15,816 bases of DNA from the NCBI GenBank assembly GCA_025966435.1, contig JAICRQ010000027.1, positions 1 through 15,816 of the forward strand, written 5' to 3'. The notes beneath the pieces were generated by a model, which worked only from the letters and a program-made list of their open reading frames with translations, was not told where the DNA came from and did no database searches. A program made the translations under genes and the position numbers. Origin of the DNA: Anaerolineales bacterium. GTDB lineage: Bacteria; Chloroflexota; Anaerolineae; Anaerolineales; Villigracilaceae. Within the stretch, counting starts at the first letter, position 1. Every line of letters starts with the position of its first letter. This document shows, piece by piece, positions 7,568-15,406 of the stretch.

Positions 7568-10258
7568 CTAGGCTTTTTGTTCCTCCAAAATCATGATCTT
7601 CCCGGCTGTCCCATCGATTCGGATTCGCTGGCCGTCTTTCAAGCGGGTCGTCGCCTGGTGAACGCCCACTACCGCCGGGATGCCATACTCACGCGCCACC
7701 ACCGAGCCGTGGGTCATCATCCCCCCGACCTCGGTGATCAGCCCGCCCGCCGCCATAAAGAGAGGTGTCCAGGCAGGGTCCGTGCCGGGGCAGACGAGGA
7801 TTTCGCCGGGAGCAAGCTGGGCGCCGCGCGGATCGAAGATGATGTGGACAATCCCTTCGGCGACCCCGGGCGAGACCGGACTCCCACTGATCACAGTATC
7901 TGTATCTGCTGCCGCGCCAAGCCCCTCGTAAAAGGCGCGCCCGTCACTGACGAGCACGCGCGGGATTTGCTTCCTTCGATTTTCGCGGTCGTGGATGGCA
8001 CGTCGTTCGGCAATTAACGATTTCCAATCACGTGAATCGCGATTCGCCAGCGCCTGGAGCTCATCGAAATGCAGGAAGAACAGATCCTCTGGTTTCTCGA
8101 TGATTCCCGCGCCTACAAACTCATCGCCGCTGGCTAGCAGCTCGTTCCGAATGATGCCCATCAGGCGGACCATGAAGAACTTTGGCGATTCACGCAGACC
8201 CATCAGCGTGCGGATGCGCCCTGCCAGAGCGCGTACGATCTTTTCTTTGATCTCACCGCCAGAACTTCGGCGCGCCTGTGAGGCAAGCCGCTCAATTGCC
8301 AGTTCCGCCGCCTTTGCCCCTTTTTCAAAGAGTACATCCGGCGCCATTTCCTCCGTGATCAGAAGGTAGCTTTGTAACGTCTGCATGATCGACGTTGGCT
8401 CCTCCCGCCAGCGCGGTTGACCCATGTCGATCTCCGCCACAACACGCATACCATATCGTCCCATAAAATTTACGATTGCCGTTTGCGCTGCTTCAGGCAG
8501 GGTTCCGTTCAGATAACGCGCGGCGAGCGTCTGGGCGTCTGAATCGAGGAAGGCGGCATACGAGGCCTGATCCTGCCGTATGGCACTTGCCGTTTTCCAG
8601 AGCGCCAGATCCATCTCAGTCGTCACGTTGTGCGGCAAACCGCGCGTCACCTCGAGCGCGGTTGCCGAAAAACCGTGATCGGTTTGTACGTCCTTTTCAT
8701 CACCGCCAAGCCGCGCCAGCAGGCGAAGCGACGCGATCCCCGGCCCGAGGATCGGGAAAAAACGCGGCAGTAATCGATATAAGGTGGTTGAGATATTCGC
8801 CTGCATAAACTGGAGTCGCTGCGCCAGGCGCGTAAATAGATCATCTCCCGTGATGTTTGGAGGGACGAGCTGGCTTTCGATATACGCTTGAAATTCTGCC
8901 CGGGCTTTTTGTGGGTCATGCATATTCCTCACGACGCGGCCCAGCGCCGGAAGCAGAAAGCCAAGCACTGCTCCGATACTGCTCAGCTTTACATGCCCCT
9001 GCCCGGCGCCCAGGCGCGGTTCCTTTGCCAGCCCCTGCAGGATTTGACTCACGCTCGGATCGGCAAACCCCAGAACGGTTTGATAGACTCTGGCACCCAT
9101 CGGGTTGCGCAGCAGATCGCTGATCTTGATCCATAGCCGTTCCCCGGCAGGGACAATCACGTCCGCTTGATCATAGCGAATCTCCGCGCCGAATAATCTG
9201 CCCGCACCGCTAAGCGCCATGCGGATAGCGTCCTGCCCTAACGGTGTCATCGCGCCCAGAAGCCCTTGCACCGAACCGAACGAGAACCAGACGATGAGTG
9301 GATCATACGACTCTCTCGGCACGGGATAGAGCGACGTGATCGGGCGGGATTGTAAAACGTACAGTTGATTCTCCGCAACCGCCCATTCGATGTCCTGCGG
9401 AAAGCTGTATTCCTTTTGGATCTGACTGCCAAGTTTTGACAGTTGCAGGATCGTCTCATCCGGAAGCGCCTGCCGCTCTTGGTCCGCCTCTTCCTCGATC
9501 GTTTCCACACCGCCTCCGGCTTTGCCGCGGGTGGAGATCTTCTTTGCACCCAGGGTCTTTGAGAGAATGCGACTCTGGATGGCATCGACTACATAATGGT
9601 CTGGTTCCACTTGTCCCGAAACGAGCGCTTCGCCTAAACCGAGCGTCGCATCGATGACGGACTCACTTCGCATCCCCGTAAGTGGGTTTGCCGTGAACAA
9701 CACACCCGATGTATCGCTCTGGACCATATCCTGCACGATGACTGCCAGCGCCGCTTCCCCATGATCGATACCATTGCGGATGCGATAGCCAATTGCCCGC
9801 GCCGTCCACAAGCTGGACCAGCAATGGATGACCGCGTCCAGCAATTGCTGGACGCCGATCACATTCAAATAGGTATCCTGCTGACCGGCAAAGGACAGGT
9901 CGGGCAGGTCTTCGGCGGTCGCAGAGGACCGCACAGCAACCGGTTTGTCCTCAATCTCTGCGTAGGCAGCCCGGATGGACGCCTCCAGCTCTCCCGGCAT
10001 CTTCCCCGCTGAGAATGCCGCCCGGATCTGAGCAGAGGCTCGCTCCAGAGCAATAGAATCCTCGGCAGAGAGATTCTCCACACCGGCGAGGATCGCCGGC
10101 AGCCAGCGATTGTCATTCACAAACTGGCGATAGGCATCTGTGCCGATAATGAATCCGCGCGGCACGGCAAATCCTGCCTGGGTCAGTCGAGCAAGATTCA
10201 TCCCCTTGCCGCCTGCACACGCCAGAGTCGCTTCTGAGGAATCGAATGGAATAATCAT
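7568..10258 (-). CDS. PEP-utilising phosphotransferase, rifampicin phosphotransferase (Rph)-like
   Basis: The 896-aa protein has the PEP-synthase/PPDK ATP-grasp domain at about 1-320 (GGKGMNLARL near 16, VAVRSSATAEDLPD and SFAGQQDTYLNV near 90-120, VLFTANPLTG, LQSRPITSLYP). A long helical middle part runs from about 320 to 770. The swivelling phosphohistidine domain closes the protein, with H850 in GGMMTHGSVVAREYGIPAV. It ends 46 residues after this histidine, so it lacks the C-terminal PEP-binding TIM barrel of PpsA and PPDK. This order and length match Rph, which phosphorylates rifampicin at the cost of ATP, giving AMP and phosphate. Acting on a drug is inferred; other dikinase-like enzymes share the layout and the acceptor is unknown. 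An in-frame TTG at 10276 is possible, but the ATG fits the family start. No Shine-Dalgarno is seen, and AATAAT lies 6 nt before the ATG. Confidence 0.85.
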   Translation of the reverse strand: MIIPFDSSEATLACAGGKGMNLARLTQAGFAVPRGFIIGTDAYRQFVNDNRWLPAILAGVENLSAEDSIALERASAQIRAAFSAGKMPGELEASIRAAYAEIEDKPVAVRSSATAEDLPDLSFAGQQDTYLNVIGVQQLLDAVIHCWSSLWTARAIGYRIRNGIDHGEAALAVIVQDMVQSDTSGVLFTANPLTGMRSESVIDATLGLGEALVSGQVEPDHYVVDAIQSRILSKTLGAKKISTRGKAGGGVETIEEEADQERQALPDETILQLSKLGSQIQKEYSFPQDIEWAVAENQLYVLQSRPITSLYPVPRESYDPLIVWFSFGSVQGLLGAMTPLGQDAIRMALSGAGRLFGAEIRYDQADVIVPAGERLWIKISDLLRNPMGARVYQTVLGFADPSVSQILQGLAKEPRLGAGQGHVKLSSIGAVLGFLLPALGRVVRNMHDPQKARAEFQAYIESQLVPPNITGDDLFTRLAQRLQFMQANISTTLYRLLPRFFPILGPGIASLRLLARLGGDEKDVQTDHGFSATALEVTRGLPHNVTTEMDLALWKTASAIRQDQASYAAFLDSDAQTLAARYLNGTLPEAAQTAIVNFMGRYGMRVVAEIDMGQPRWREEPTSIMQTLQSYLLITEEMAPDVLFEKGAKAAELAIERLASQARRSSGGEIKEKIVRALAGRIRTLMGLRESPKFFMVRLMGIIRNELLASGDEFVGAGIIEKPEDLFFLHFDELQALANRDSRDWKSLIAERRAIHDRENRRKQIPRVLVSDGRAFYEGLGAAADTDTVISGSPVSPGVAEGIVHIIFDPRGAQLAPGEILVCPGTDPAWTPLFMAAGGLITEVGGMMTHGSVVAREYGIPAVVGVHQATTRLKDGQRIRIDGTAGKIMILEEQKA

Positions 10259-10338
10259 AGGGCTATTATTGCACAAAAAAGCAAGATTGCCTGCTGAAAG
10301 TTACTGATTCTTCGACTTTTATGGGAATTGTTTCGCCA

Positions 10339-10354
10339 GCAGTACAACTGCCGC
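10339..10354. repeat. Third copy of the palindromic 13-mer
   Basis: The sequence gcagtacaactgccgc is identical over 16 nt to 7015-7030. Its left flank ccagcagtacaactgc is the exact reverse complement of 6984-6999. This copy sits in the divergent region between the Rph-like gene and the sigma factor gene, about 80 bp before the Rph-like ATG. It could be an operator there or a dispersed repeat. Confidence 0.7.
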
Positions 10355-10395
10355 CGGATCGTTGGAAAAGAGGTAGTTTTCTTGAAAAAAATGTG

Positions 10396-10424
10396 TTAGA
10401 AAGCTCTACGAAATGCAATATATA
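10396..10424 (+). promoter_or_regulatory. Candidate promoter for the sigma factor gene
   Basis: TTAGAA (10396-10401) and TATATA (10419-10424) are separated by 17 nt, each matching sigma-70 consensus at 4 of 6 positions. Transcription would begin near 10431, about 40 nt before the ATG at 10473. It lies in an AT-rich divergent gap that also holds a palindromic repeat copy. The assignment rests on spacing and AT content only. Confidence 0.4.
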
Positions 10425-10472
10425 AAGTGCAGGTACAATTAGCGCCCTGAGCAAAGGAAGATTACTTTAGTT

Positions 10473-11639
10473 ATGAATTTTGAGGAAACAATACAGTTCG
10501 AAGCAGTCCTGACGGAGCAGAGAGACCACCTTGTACGGCTCTGCGGCTGGTTTTCGGGAGTACCGGAGGTAGCGGAAGATCTCGCCCAGGAGACCTTGAT
10601 CGCTGCGTGGAAGAGCCAGGATCAGCTTATGTCTTTGGACAAACTAAAACCCTGGACCTCATCCATTGCCAGGAATGTTTGTTTGAACTGGTCTAGGCGC
10701 CACTACCGCGAGCAGAGGCAGGTGGCGTATTCCATCGACGCGGATGAACCGTTCGAGGAAGAACTTCAGGACGAAACGAACCTGGAGGTCGAACTGGACC
10801 GTTATGAGCTCGCTACACTTCTAGACCGCGCGCTGGCTCTATTGCCCGAGGACACCGCGCAACTACTGGTGGAACATTATATAAAAGAAGCCTCCCATGC
10901 CGAGATCGCAAAAAAGATGAGGCTAAACCCCGGGACCGTTGCCGTCCGGTTGCAGCGTGGGAAATTGACCTTACAGAAATTATTGCGAACGAGTTTACAG
11001 ATGGAAGCATCCGCGTTCGGGTTGATATCCAGCAATTCGCAGTGGGAAGAAACGAATATCTGGTGCCCCGGGTGTGGGCAATCCCGTTTACTGGGCAAAT
11101 ACCAGAAAAATGAAGTGTTTGCGCTGCGATGTCCCACTTGCGATCCCGAAGCAGAAAGCATCATGGCAGGCTTGGACCTGACGAAGCCTTATCATGCGGC
11201 TCTATTAGGGAACATCAAAACGTACAAACCCGCCTATGCAAGACTGCTGACCGCCTTTAACCCGTTGTATCAACAAGCCTTAAAATCTCACACAGCCCCC
11301 TGCTTGGCTTGTGGGTCCCAGCTCGAAGTGATCGTGGAAGATGACAAGCCAGCATATAAACACTTCGATAAGTTCACCCAGATCACGCTTTATTGTCCTG
11401 CCTGCGATTGGGCGTCGAATAAATCCCTGTTAGGGCTGGTTCTTGCTTCCCCGGAGGCGCAGCGCTTCTGGCGGGCATACCCACGGATGAGGACAACCCC
11501 ACCGCAGGAAGTTGAAGCACAGGGATCGATGGCTTACCTCACCAGGCTGCAAAGCGTCACGGACAATGCGGAGCTGACGGTGATTTCCAGGCGCGACACA
11601 TTCGAGCTCATCAAAGTGCATACGAACGTCAAGCTATAA
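10473..11639 (+). CDS. ECF-type sigma factor with C-terminal double zinc-ribbon extension
   Basis: Residues 10-80 are sigma region 2 (DLAQETLIAAWK at 36-47 for core binding; WTSSIARNVCLNWSRRHYR at 61-79 for -10 recognition). Residues 110-172 are region 4 with its helix-turn-helix (LALLPEDTAQLLVEHYIKEA, then SHAEIAKKMRLNPGTVAVRL at 141-160). A typical ECF factor ends near here. This one continues for over 200 residues with two CX2C...CX2C sets: C198/C201/C220/C223 and C277/C280/C308/C311, both with zinc-ribbon character (WCPGCG, LYCPACDW). The extension may sense metal, redox state or a ligand, or bind another protein, so it may replace a separate anti-sigma factor; that is inference. AGGAAG lies 12 nt before the ATG. 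The MFS gene follows after 45 bp and is the obvious target or partner; no separate anti-sigma gene is adjacent. Confidence 0.88.
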   Translation: MNFEETIQFEAVLTEQRDHLVRLCGWFSGVPEVAEDLAQETLIAAWKSQDQLMSLDKLKPWTSSIARNVCLNWSRRHYREQRQVAYSIDADEPFEEELQDETNLEVELDRYELATLLDRALALLPEDTAQLLVEHYIKEASHAEIAKKMRLNPGTVAVRLQRGKLTLQKLLRTSLQMEASAFGLISSNSQWEETNIWCPGCGQSRLLGKYQKNEVFALRCPTCDPEAESIMAGLDLTKPYHAALLGNIKTYKPAYARLLTAFNPLYQQALKSHTAPCLACGSQLEVIVEDDKPAYKHFDKFTQITLYCPACDWASNKSLLGLVLASPEAQRFWRAYPRMRTTPPQEVEAQGSMAYLTRLQSVTDNAELTVISRRDTFELIKVHTNVKL

Positions 11640-11684
11640 GTTTTTCCTTCATTAACGAAATCCAAATTTTATAAGAGGTTGGCG

Positions 11685-12902
11685 ATGTTTACACTCCTAC
11701 GCCAGCGCAATTTCGCGCTGCTATGGTTCGGCGGGTTGATTTCCATTATGGGAGATTGGGTGTTGGGGGTTGCACTTCCATTCTTTGTCTATCAAGTATC
11801 CGGCTCCACGATCGCAACTGCCGTGATGGTTGCGATGGAATTGCTGCCGCGTCTGCTGTTTGGCTCGATTGCAGGTGTCTTCGTCGATCGCTGGGATCGC
11901 AGAAAAGTCATGGTCATCACCAGCATAAGTCAGGGTCTTGTGATCCTGCCCTTATTTTTGGTTCGCTCTGCCGAGAGCTTATGGATCGTCTATATGGTCA
12001 CGTTTATTCAGGTCACCTTAGCGATGTTTTTTGGACCGGCAGAAAATGCTCTGCTTCCGTTGTTGGTGCCGGAGGATAAACTTATCCAAGCAAACTCGTT
12101 GAATGCGATGAATAATAACTTTGCGCGCCTGATCGGCCCGCCGCTCGGAGGGGGAATCCTCGCTCTCTGGGGATTAACTGGCGTGGTACTTGTTGACAGC
12201 ATCACCTTCGTGATTGCAGGATTGATGATTCTTGCGATCACAAGATCCGGGCGCGCTGACCCAGCCATTCAAGAGGAAGCAAAACTCGAGGGAACTTCCT
12301 GGAGCCGCTTCTGGAATGAGTGGAAGGAAGGGATGGGAATTGTCCGTAGAGATCGCGTGGTGACAGTGCTGTTTATTACTGTCGTCATGCTGAACTTTGG
12401 AGGTGTGATGATCGACCCGTTGGGGGCAGCCTATATTGTGGACGTAGTCAAAGCCGATGCCCAGGTGTTCGGCTTGCTGGTCACAGTACAAGCAATCGGG
12501 GGAATTATCGGCGGGCTGCTTGCCGGAAAGGTAAGCGAGCGCATTTCCACCGCTCGCCTGTATGGCTGGGCGGAGGTAGTGCTAGCGATAGTGATAGCAA
12601 TCCGCTACAATATTCCGGACATTCCCATATTGTTCGTCATGACCCTGATCGTTGGGTTGCCCGCCGCGATGGGTATAGCCGCTCTGGACACACTTTTTCA
12701 ACGCAATGTACCAAACACGCATATGGGGAGAATCTACGGTGCACTGAATTCAACCGTGGGGATTACAAGTCTGTTCGGAGTACTCGGTATCTCAGGAATC
12801 TTGGGGGAAGTGCTTGGCATTGTCCCTGTGTTGAATATCGCTGCAGGGATTACCATGCTGACTGGTTTCGTCGCCCTTCTATTTCTGCCCGCGAACGCCT
12901 GA
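11685..12902 (+). CDS. MFS transporter, drug-efflux type
   Basis: The 405-aa inner-membrane protein has the hydrophobic pattern of a 10-12 helix major facilitator. The N-terminus MFTLLRQRNFALLWFGG leads into the first helix. DRWDRRKVMVI near 67-77 is the cytoplasmic loop 2-3 motif A, and a second-half loop VSERISTARLYGW lies near residue 285. It resembles MFS_3 / EntS- and macrolide-efflux-type exporters, which expel drugs or siderophores by proton antiport; no substrate can be assigned. A TTG two codons upstream (11679) is open, but the ATG at 11685 has AGAGG 6 nt before it. It lies 45 bp after the sigma factor gene without an obvious terminator between, so co-transcription is likely. Confidence 0.9.
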   Translation: MFTLLRQRNFALLWFGGLISIMGDWVLGVALPFFVYQVSGSTIATAVMVAMELLPRLLFGSIAGVFVDRWDRRKVMVITSISQGLVILPLFLVRSAESLWIVYMVTFIQVTLAMFFGPAENALLPLLVPEDKLIQANSLNAMNNNFARLIGPPLGGGILALWGLTGVVLVDSITFVIAGLMILAITRSGRADPAIQEEAKLEGTSWSRFWNEWKEGMGIVRRDRVVTVLFITVVMLNFGGVMIDPLGAAYIVDVVKADAQVFGLLVTVQAIGGIIGGLLAGKVSERISTARLYGWAEVVLAIVIAIRYNIPDIPILFVMTLIVGLPAAMGIAALDTLFQRNVPNTHMGRIYGALNSTVGITSLFGVLGISGILGEVLGIVPVLNIAAGITMLTGFVALLFLPANA

Positions 12903-12951
12903 GGCACCGGGGAAGTTGCATAACCCGATTTCCAATTTCACGTTAAAAAGG

Positions 12952-12986
12952 GCAGGCGCGTGATGGTTAATTCTCATGCGACCTGC
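12952..12986 (+). other. Hairpin between the MFS and ATP-grasp genes
   Basis: gcaggcgcgtga (12952-12963) pairs with tcatgcgacctgc (12974-12986), giving 12 pairs with one G-U and one bulged T around a 10-nt loop. It is followed by ttaatttatta, which is AT-rich but has no clean T run. It may be a weak terminator for the sigma/MFS transcript, or a leader structure for the next gene, whose ATG lies 26 nt downstream. Confidence 0.45.
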
Positions 12987-13012
12987 TTAATTTATTAAAA
13001 CGGAATTTACAC

Positions 13013-14056
13013 ATGGCAACTGTAAAAACAAAACTGAACGTCGACTCGGATGCGCTCAAACAGATCAAGCTAGTGGCAGTCGCTTACTCGTTTGTGGACA
13101 GAGAGCTTTTCCCCAACGAAGAGGCGTATAAAGCGGAAAAGGAAGTAGAGGACCGCGCCGGACAAGTGATTGAAGAAATCAAAAAATTAGGTCTGGAAGC
13201 CAAGGGCTACCCAGGCGATCAATACTTGTTGACCAACCTGCTGATCGACCGCCCGGACGTGATCGTCAACCTGGTGGATACGGTCCGCGGCAAAGATAAG
13301 CTGGCAAGCACCATCCCGGCCTTTCTCGAATACACCAATCTCCCTTTCACGGGCTGTGGCACAACGGGCATGGTCATTGGAAGCAACCGCCATCTCTTCA
13401 AAGAATTACTCGACTACAACAAAATCCCCACGCCAGAATACAAATTCATCAAAGACCTGCGATCGAATACACCTCCAGCCTTCGACCCGCCGTATATCGT
13501 GAAGCTGAATGAAAGCGGTGGAAGCATGGGCATTGACAACCGGGCGGTCAAGGAAACTGTCGCGCAGGTGTTGAAAAAAGTGGAAGATCTGCAGGGCGAT
13601 TACAAAATCCCCGTGCTCGTCGAGAAATTCATCGATGGACGCGAGATCACCGGCGTCGTGTTCGAGGATGGGAAGACCCGTCATGTATTCCTCGCAGAGA
13701 AGAAGTTTCGCATCAAGCCGGATGGAAAGCACGAGTACACAAGCATCGAAAGCTACGATGATCCTAATGCCGCGAAGTACCAGTTAGTGGAAGAAGAGCT
13801 GGAGAAAAAACTGACCGAGCTTTGCGCGAAAGCTTTTGAGATTCTGCGGTTTACGGATTACGCCAAGTTCGATATCCGCGTCGATGAAAAAGACGGAACT
13901 CCCTATTTTATCGACTGCAATCCCAACACATCTTTCGGTCCCGGTGACCAGCCCATGACCGAAGTGATGAAGATGCACGGGATCGAGTTCGAGGAAATTT
14001 TAGCCAGCCTCTTGAGTTATCATGTCAAATCCCCCACACGACCCAAAGAAATTTAG
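13013..14056 (+). CDS. ATP-grasp ligase, D-alanine--D-alanine ligase-like
   Basis: The 347-aa protein has the three-part ATP-grasp fold of the Ddl family. The N-terminal part (PDVIVNLVDT at 81-90, AFLEYTNLPFTGCG at 103-116) matches Ddl but carries D89-T90 where Ddl has the conserved His-Gly. ATP-binding features are K164, the loop ESGGSMGI at 167-174 and the strand VEKFIDGREITGVV at 203-216. Metal and phosphate ligands are D287 and the DCNPNTSFGPGD segment at 301-312, where D301 replaces the usual glutamate. Such enzymes form amide bonds through an acyl phosphate. The changed residues argue against ordinary Ddl and for another amino-acid or peptide ligase. GGAA lies 7 nt before the ATG. Its 3' end overlaps the C39-like gene by 35 bp, so the two are probably made together. 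Confidence 0.85.
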   Translation: MATVKTKLNVDSDALKQIKLVAVAYSFVDRELFPNEEAYKAEKEVEDRAGQVIEEIKKLGLEAKGYPGDQYLLTNLLIDRPDVIVNLVDTVRGKDKLASTIPAFLEYTNLPFTGCGTTGMVIGSNRHLFKELLDYNKIPTPEYKFIKDLRSNTPPAFDPPYIVKLNESGGSMGIDNRAVKETVAQVLKKVEDLQGDYKIPVLVEKFIDGREITGVVFEDGKTRHVFLAEKKFRIKPDGKHEYTSIESYDDPNAAKYQLVEEELEKKLTELCAKAFEILRFTDYAKFDIRVDEKDGTPYFIDCNPNTSFGPGDQPMTEVMKMHGIEFEEILASLLSYHVKSPTRPKEI

Positions 14057-14633
14057 CCGCTTAAGAAGAATCCAGCAGATCAGCGAGAATCACTGCGGAC
14101 CTGCGGTGATTCAAATGCTGCTCGAGAACGTTGGAGTGAACGTCAGCCAGGAGGAGATCACCGAGGCGGCGGGTGCCACACACACCATCGAAACACACGG
14201 AACGCGTGTCGACCAGCTTGCCAAAGCCGTGCACGAGCTGGCTCCCATTGCCAAGCTCTGGTACAAGGAAAAAGCCAGCGTGGAGAATCTGGAATATGTC
14301 CTGGATGAATGTAAGTTTCCGGTCGGAGTCGAATGGCAGGGATTGTTCGAAGACATGGATGACGACAATGACGATTACGGCCATTACAGCATCCTCGCGC
14401 ATATCGATAAAGCGAAAGATGAAATTATCGTCGTCGATCCATACAAGGATTTTGTGGACCAGAGCCGCATTGTAAAGATGAGTCTGTTCGTGAGCCGCTG
14501 GTGGGATTTTAATGAAGTGAAAGACCCCGAGACCGGGAAAAAAGAATTCAAAAAAGACGAGCAATTGTTCTTCGTCGTCGCACCGCTCAGTGTTGCCTTT
14601 CCGGCGGAGCTGGGGATGCAGTCTTACTATTAA
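14022..14633 (+). CDS. C39-like papain-fold cysteine peptidase, cytoplasmic
   Basis: The 203-aa protein carries the C39 pattern: an oxyanion glutamine (Q18 or Q19) followed by nucleophile C25 in ENHCGPAVIQMLL, then the helix-turn VSQEEITEAA at 41-50. H121 is in YGHYSILAHI and D139 in VVDPYKDF, completing the triad. C39 domains usually sit on ABC exporters and cut double-glycine leader peptides; here there is no transporter domain, signal peptide or membrane segment, so it acts inside the cell or has become a transamidase or hydrolase of another bond. An acidic patch (DMDDDNDD at 111-118) precedes the catalytic histidine. Its ATG lies inside the ATP-grasp gene (35-bp overlap, different frame) with only a weak ribosome site, suggesting coupled translation. 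Fold and triad are convincing; substrate is unknown. Confidence 0.8.
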   Translation: MSNPPHDPKKFSRLRRIQQISENHCGPAVIQMLLENVGVNVSQEEITEAAGATHTIETHGTRVDQLAKAVHELAPIAKLWYKEKASVENLEYVLDECKFPVGVEWQGLFEDMDDDNDDYGHYSILAHIDKAKDEIIVVDPYKDFVDQSRIVKMSLFVSRWWDFNEVKDPETGKKEFKKDEQLFFVVAPLSVAFPAELGMQSYY

Positions 14634-14722
14634 GCAACGATCTCGAACCTGAGATTCTTGATCAGTGGCAGTACATATCCTGTTATGCCTCTCACCAAGC
14701 TTAGGCTGTGACAACTTGATCT

Positions 14723-15406
14723 CTACTCTTTTGAGATATCCCACCATTTGGAAAGGCGACCACTCGAACGATGAGGATGGTCCGTGTAGTGCGAGACGTC
14801 GTTGAACAACATCAGGCGCGCTCGTACCGGGTCTTTGAAATCGAGCACGTTCAGGCAGGCTGGCAATTGATCGAGGCGGTCGCGATAGCCGCGCGCGTCG
14901 AAGCCGAGCAGACTGCTGATCAACAGCCGCAGTGTTGCCTTATGGGAAACGACGATCACATTTTGCCCGCGGTGCTGCACCACGATCTTGCGGATCACAG
15001 GCAGGGCACGCGCAATGACGTTGACGCCCGCCTCCCCACCCTGAGGTGCAAAAGTGAAGGGGTCTTCCTCCCACGCCGCGTACTCCTCCGGGAATTGCGT
15101 CTCGACGTCGGCGCGGCGCAGCCCTTCCCAGTGCCCGTGATGGATTTCGCGCAGCCCTTCTTCATGAATTAAGGAGAGCTGATGCGGCTTCGCCAGAATT
15201 TCAGCCGTTTGCACCGCGCGCAGGAGAGGACTGCAATAGACTGCAGCAATGGAGTCGTCGGTTAATCGTTCCGCCAGGCGCTCCACCTGGAATTTTCCTT
15301 CTTCCGAGATATCGATACTGACAGACCCGGAAAACCGATCCTCTGCGCTCGATTGGGTCGCGCCATGCCGGATCATAAACAGTCGCGTGGTGGTTTGTGC
15401 AGTCAT
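14723..15406 (-). CDS. Histidine phosphatase family protein (phosphoglycerate mutase-like)
   Basis: The 227-aa protein belongs to branch 1 of the histidine phosphatase superfamily, which uses a phosphohistidine intermediate. R13-H14-G15 (MIRHGAT) holds the nucleophile, R63 is in SPLLRAVQTA, E87 is the proton donor in GLREIHHGHWEG, and H155 is in VVSHKATLR. The SPLLRAxQTAE and GxWEGL pattern is that of CobC/PhoE/GpmB-type small phosphatases rather than glycolytic mutase. Possible substrates are small phosphate esters such as alpha-ribazole phosphate or sugar phosphates; none can be chosen. GGAG lies 6 nt before the ATG. It converges with the ATP-grasp/C39 pair (89 bp between stops) and diverges from the CoA-binding gene. 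Confidence 0.9.
   Translation of the reverse strand: MTAQTTTRLFMIRHGATQSSAEDRFSGSVSIDISEEGKFQVERLAERLTDDSIAAVYCSPLLRAVQTAEILAKPHQLSLIHEEGLREIHHGHWEGLRRADVETQFPEEYAAWEEDPFTFAPQGGEAGVNVIARALPVIRKIVVQHRGQNVIVVSHKATLRLLISSLLGFDARGYRDRLDQLPACLNVLDFKDPVRARLMLFNDVSHYTDHPHRSSGRLSKWWDISKE

Noticed and set aside
7568..10258. Annotation as phosphoenolpyruvate synthase (ppsA)
   Set aside because: The C-terminal PEP-binding barrel of PpsA is absent; the domain order is that of Rph-like enzymes.
13013..14056. Annotation as the cell-wall D-Ala--D-Ala ligase
   Set aside because: The His-Gly of the N-terminal Ddl motif and the metal-binding glutamate are replaced, and the neighbour is a C39-like peptidase rather than a cell-wall gene.
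14634..14722. Terminator or small RNA between the convergent C39-like and phosphatase genes
   Set aside because: Only a 5-bp stem (atctc/gagat) without a T run is visible; ggcagtaca at about 14670 resembles half of the palindromic repeat but lacks the second half.
14061..14747. Minus-strand open frame of 228 codons opposite the C39-like gene
   Set aside because: It mirrors the C39-like gene and runs into the phosphatase gene; the composition (many V, I, F, H) is that of an antisense shadow, while the plus-strand protein has a complete catalytic triad.
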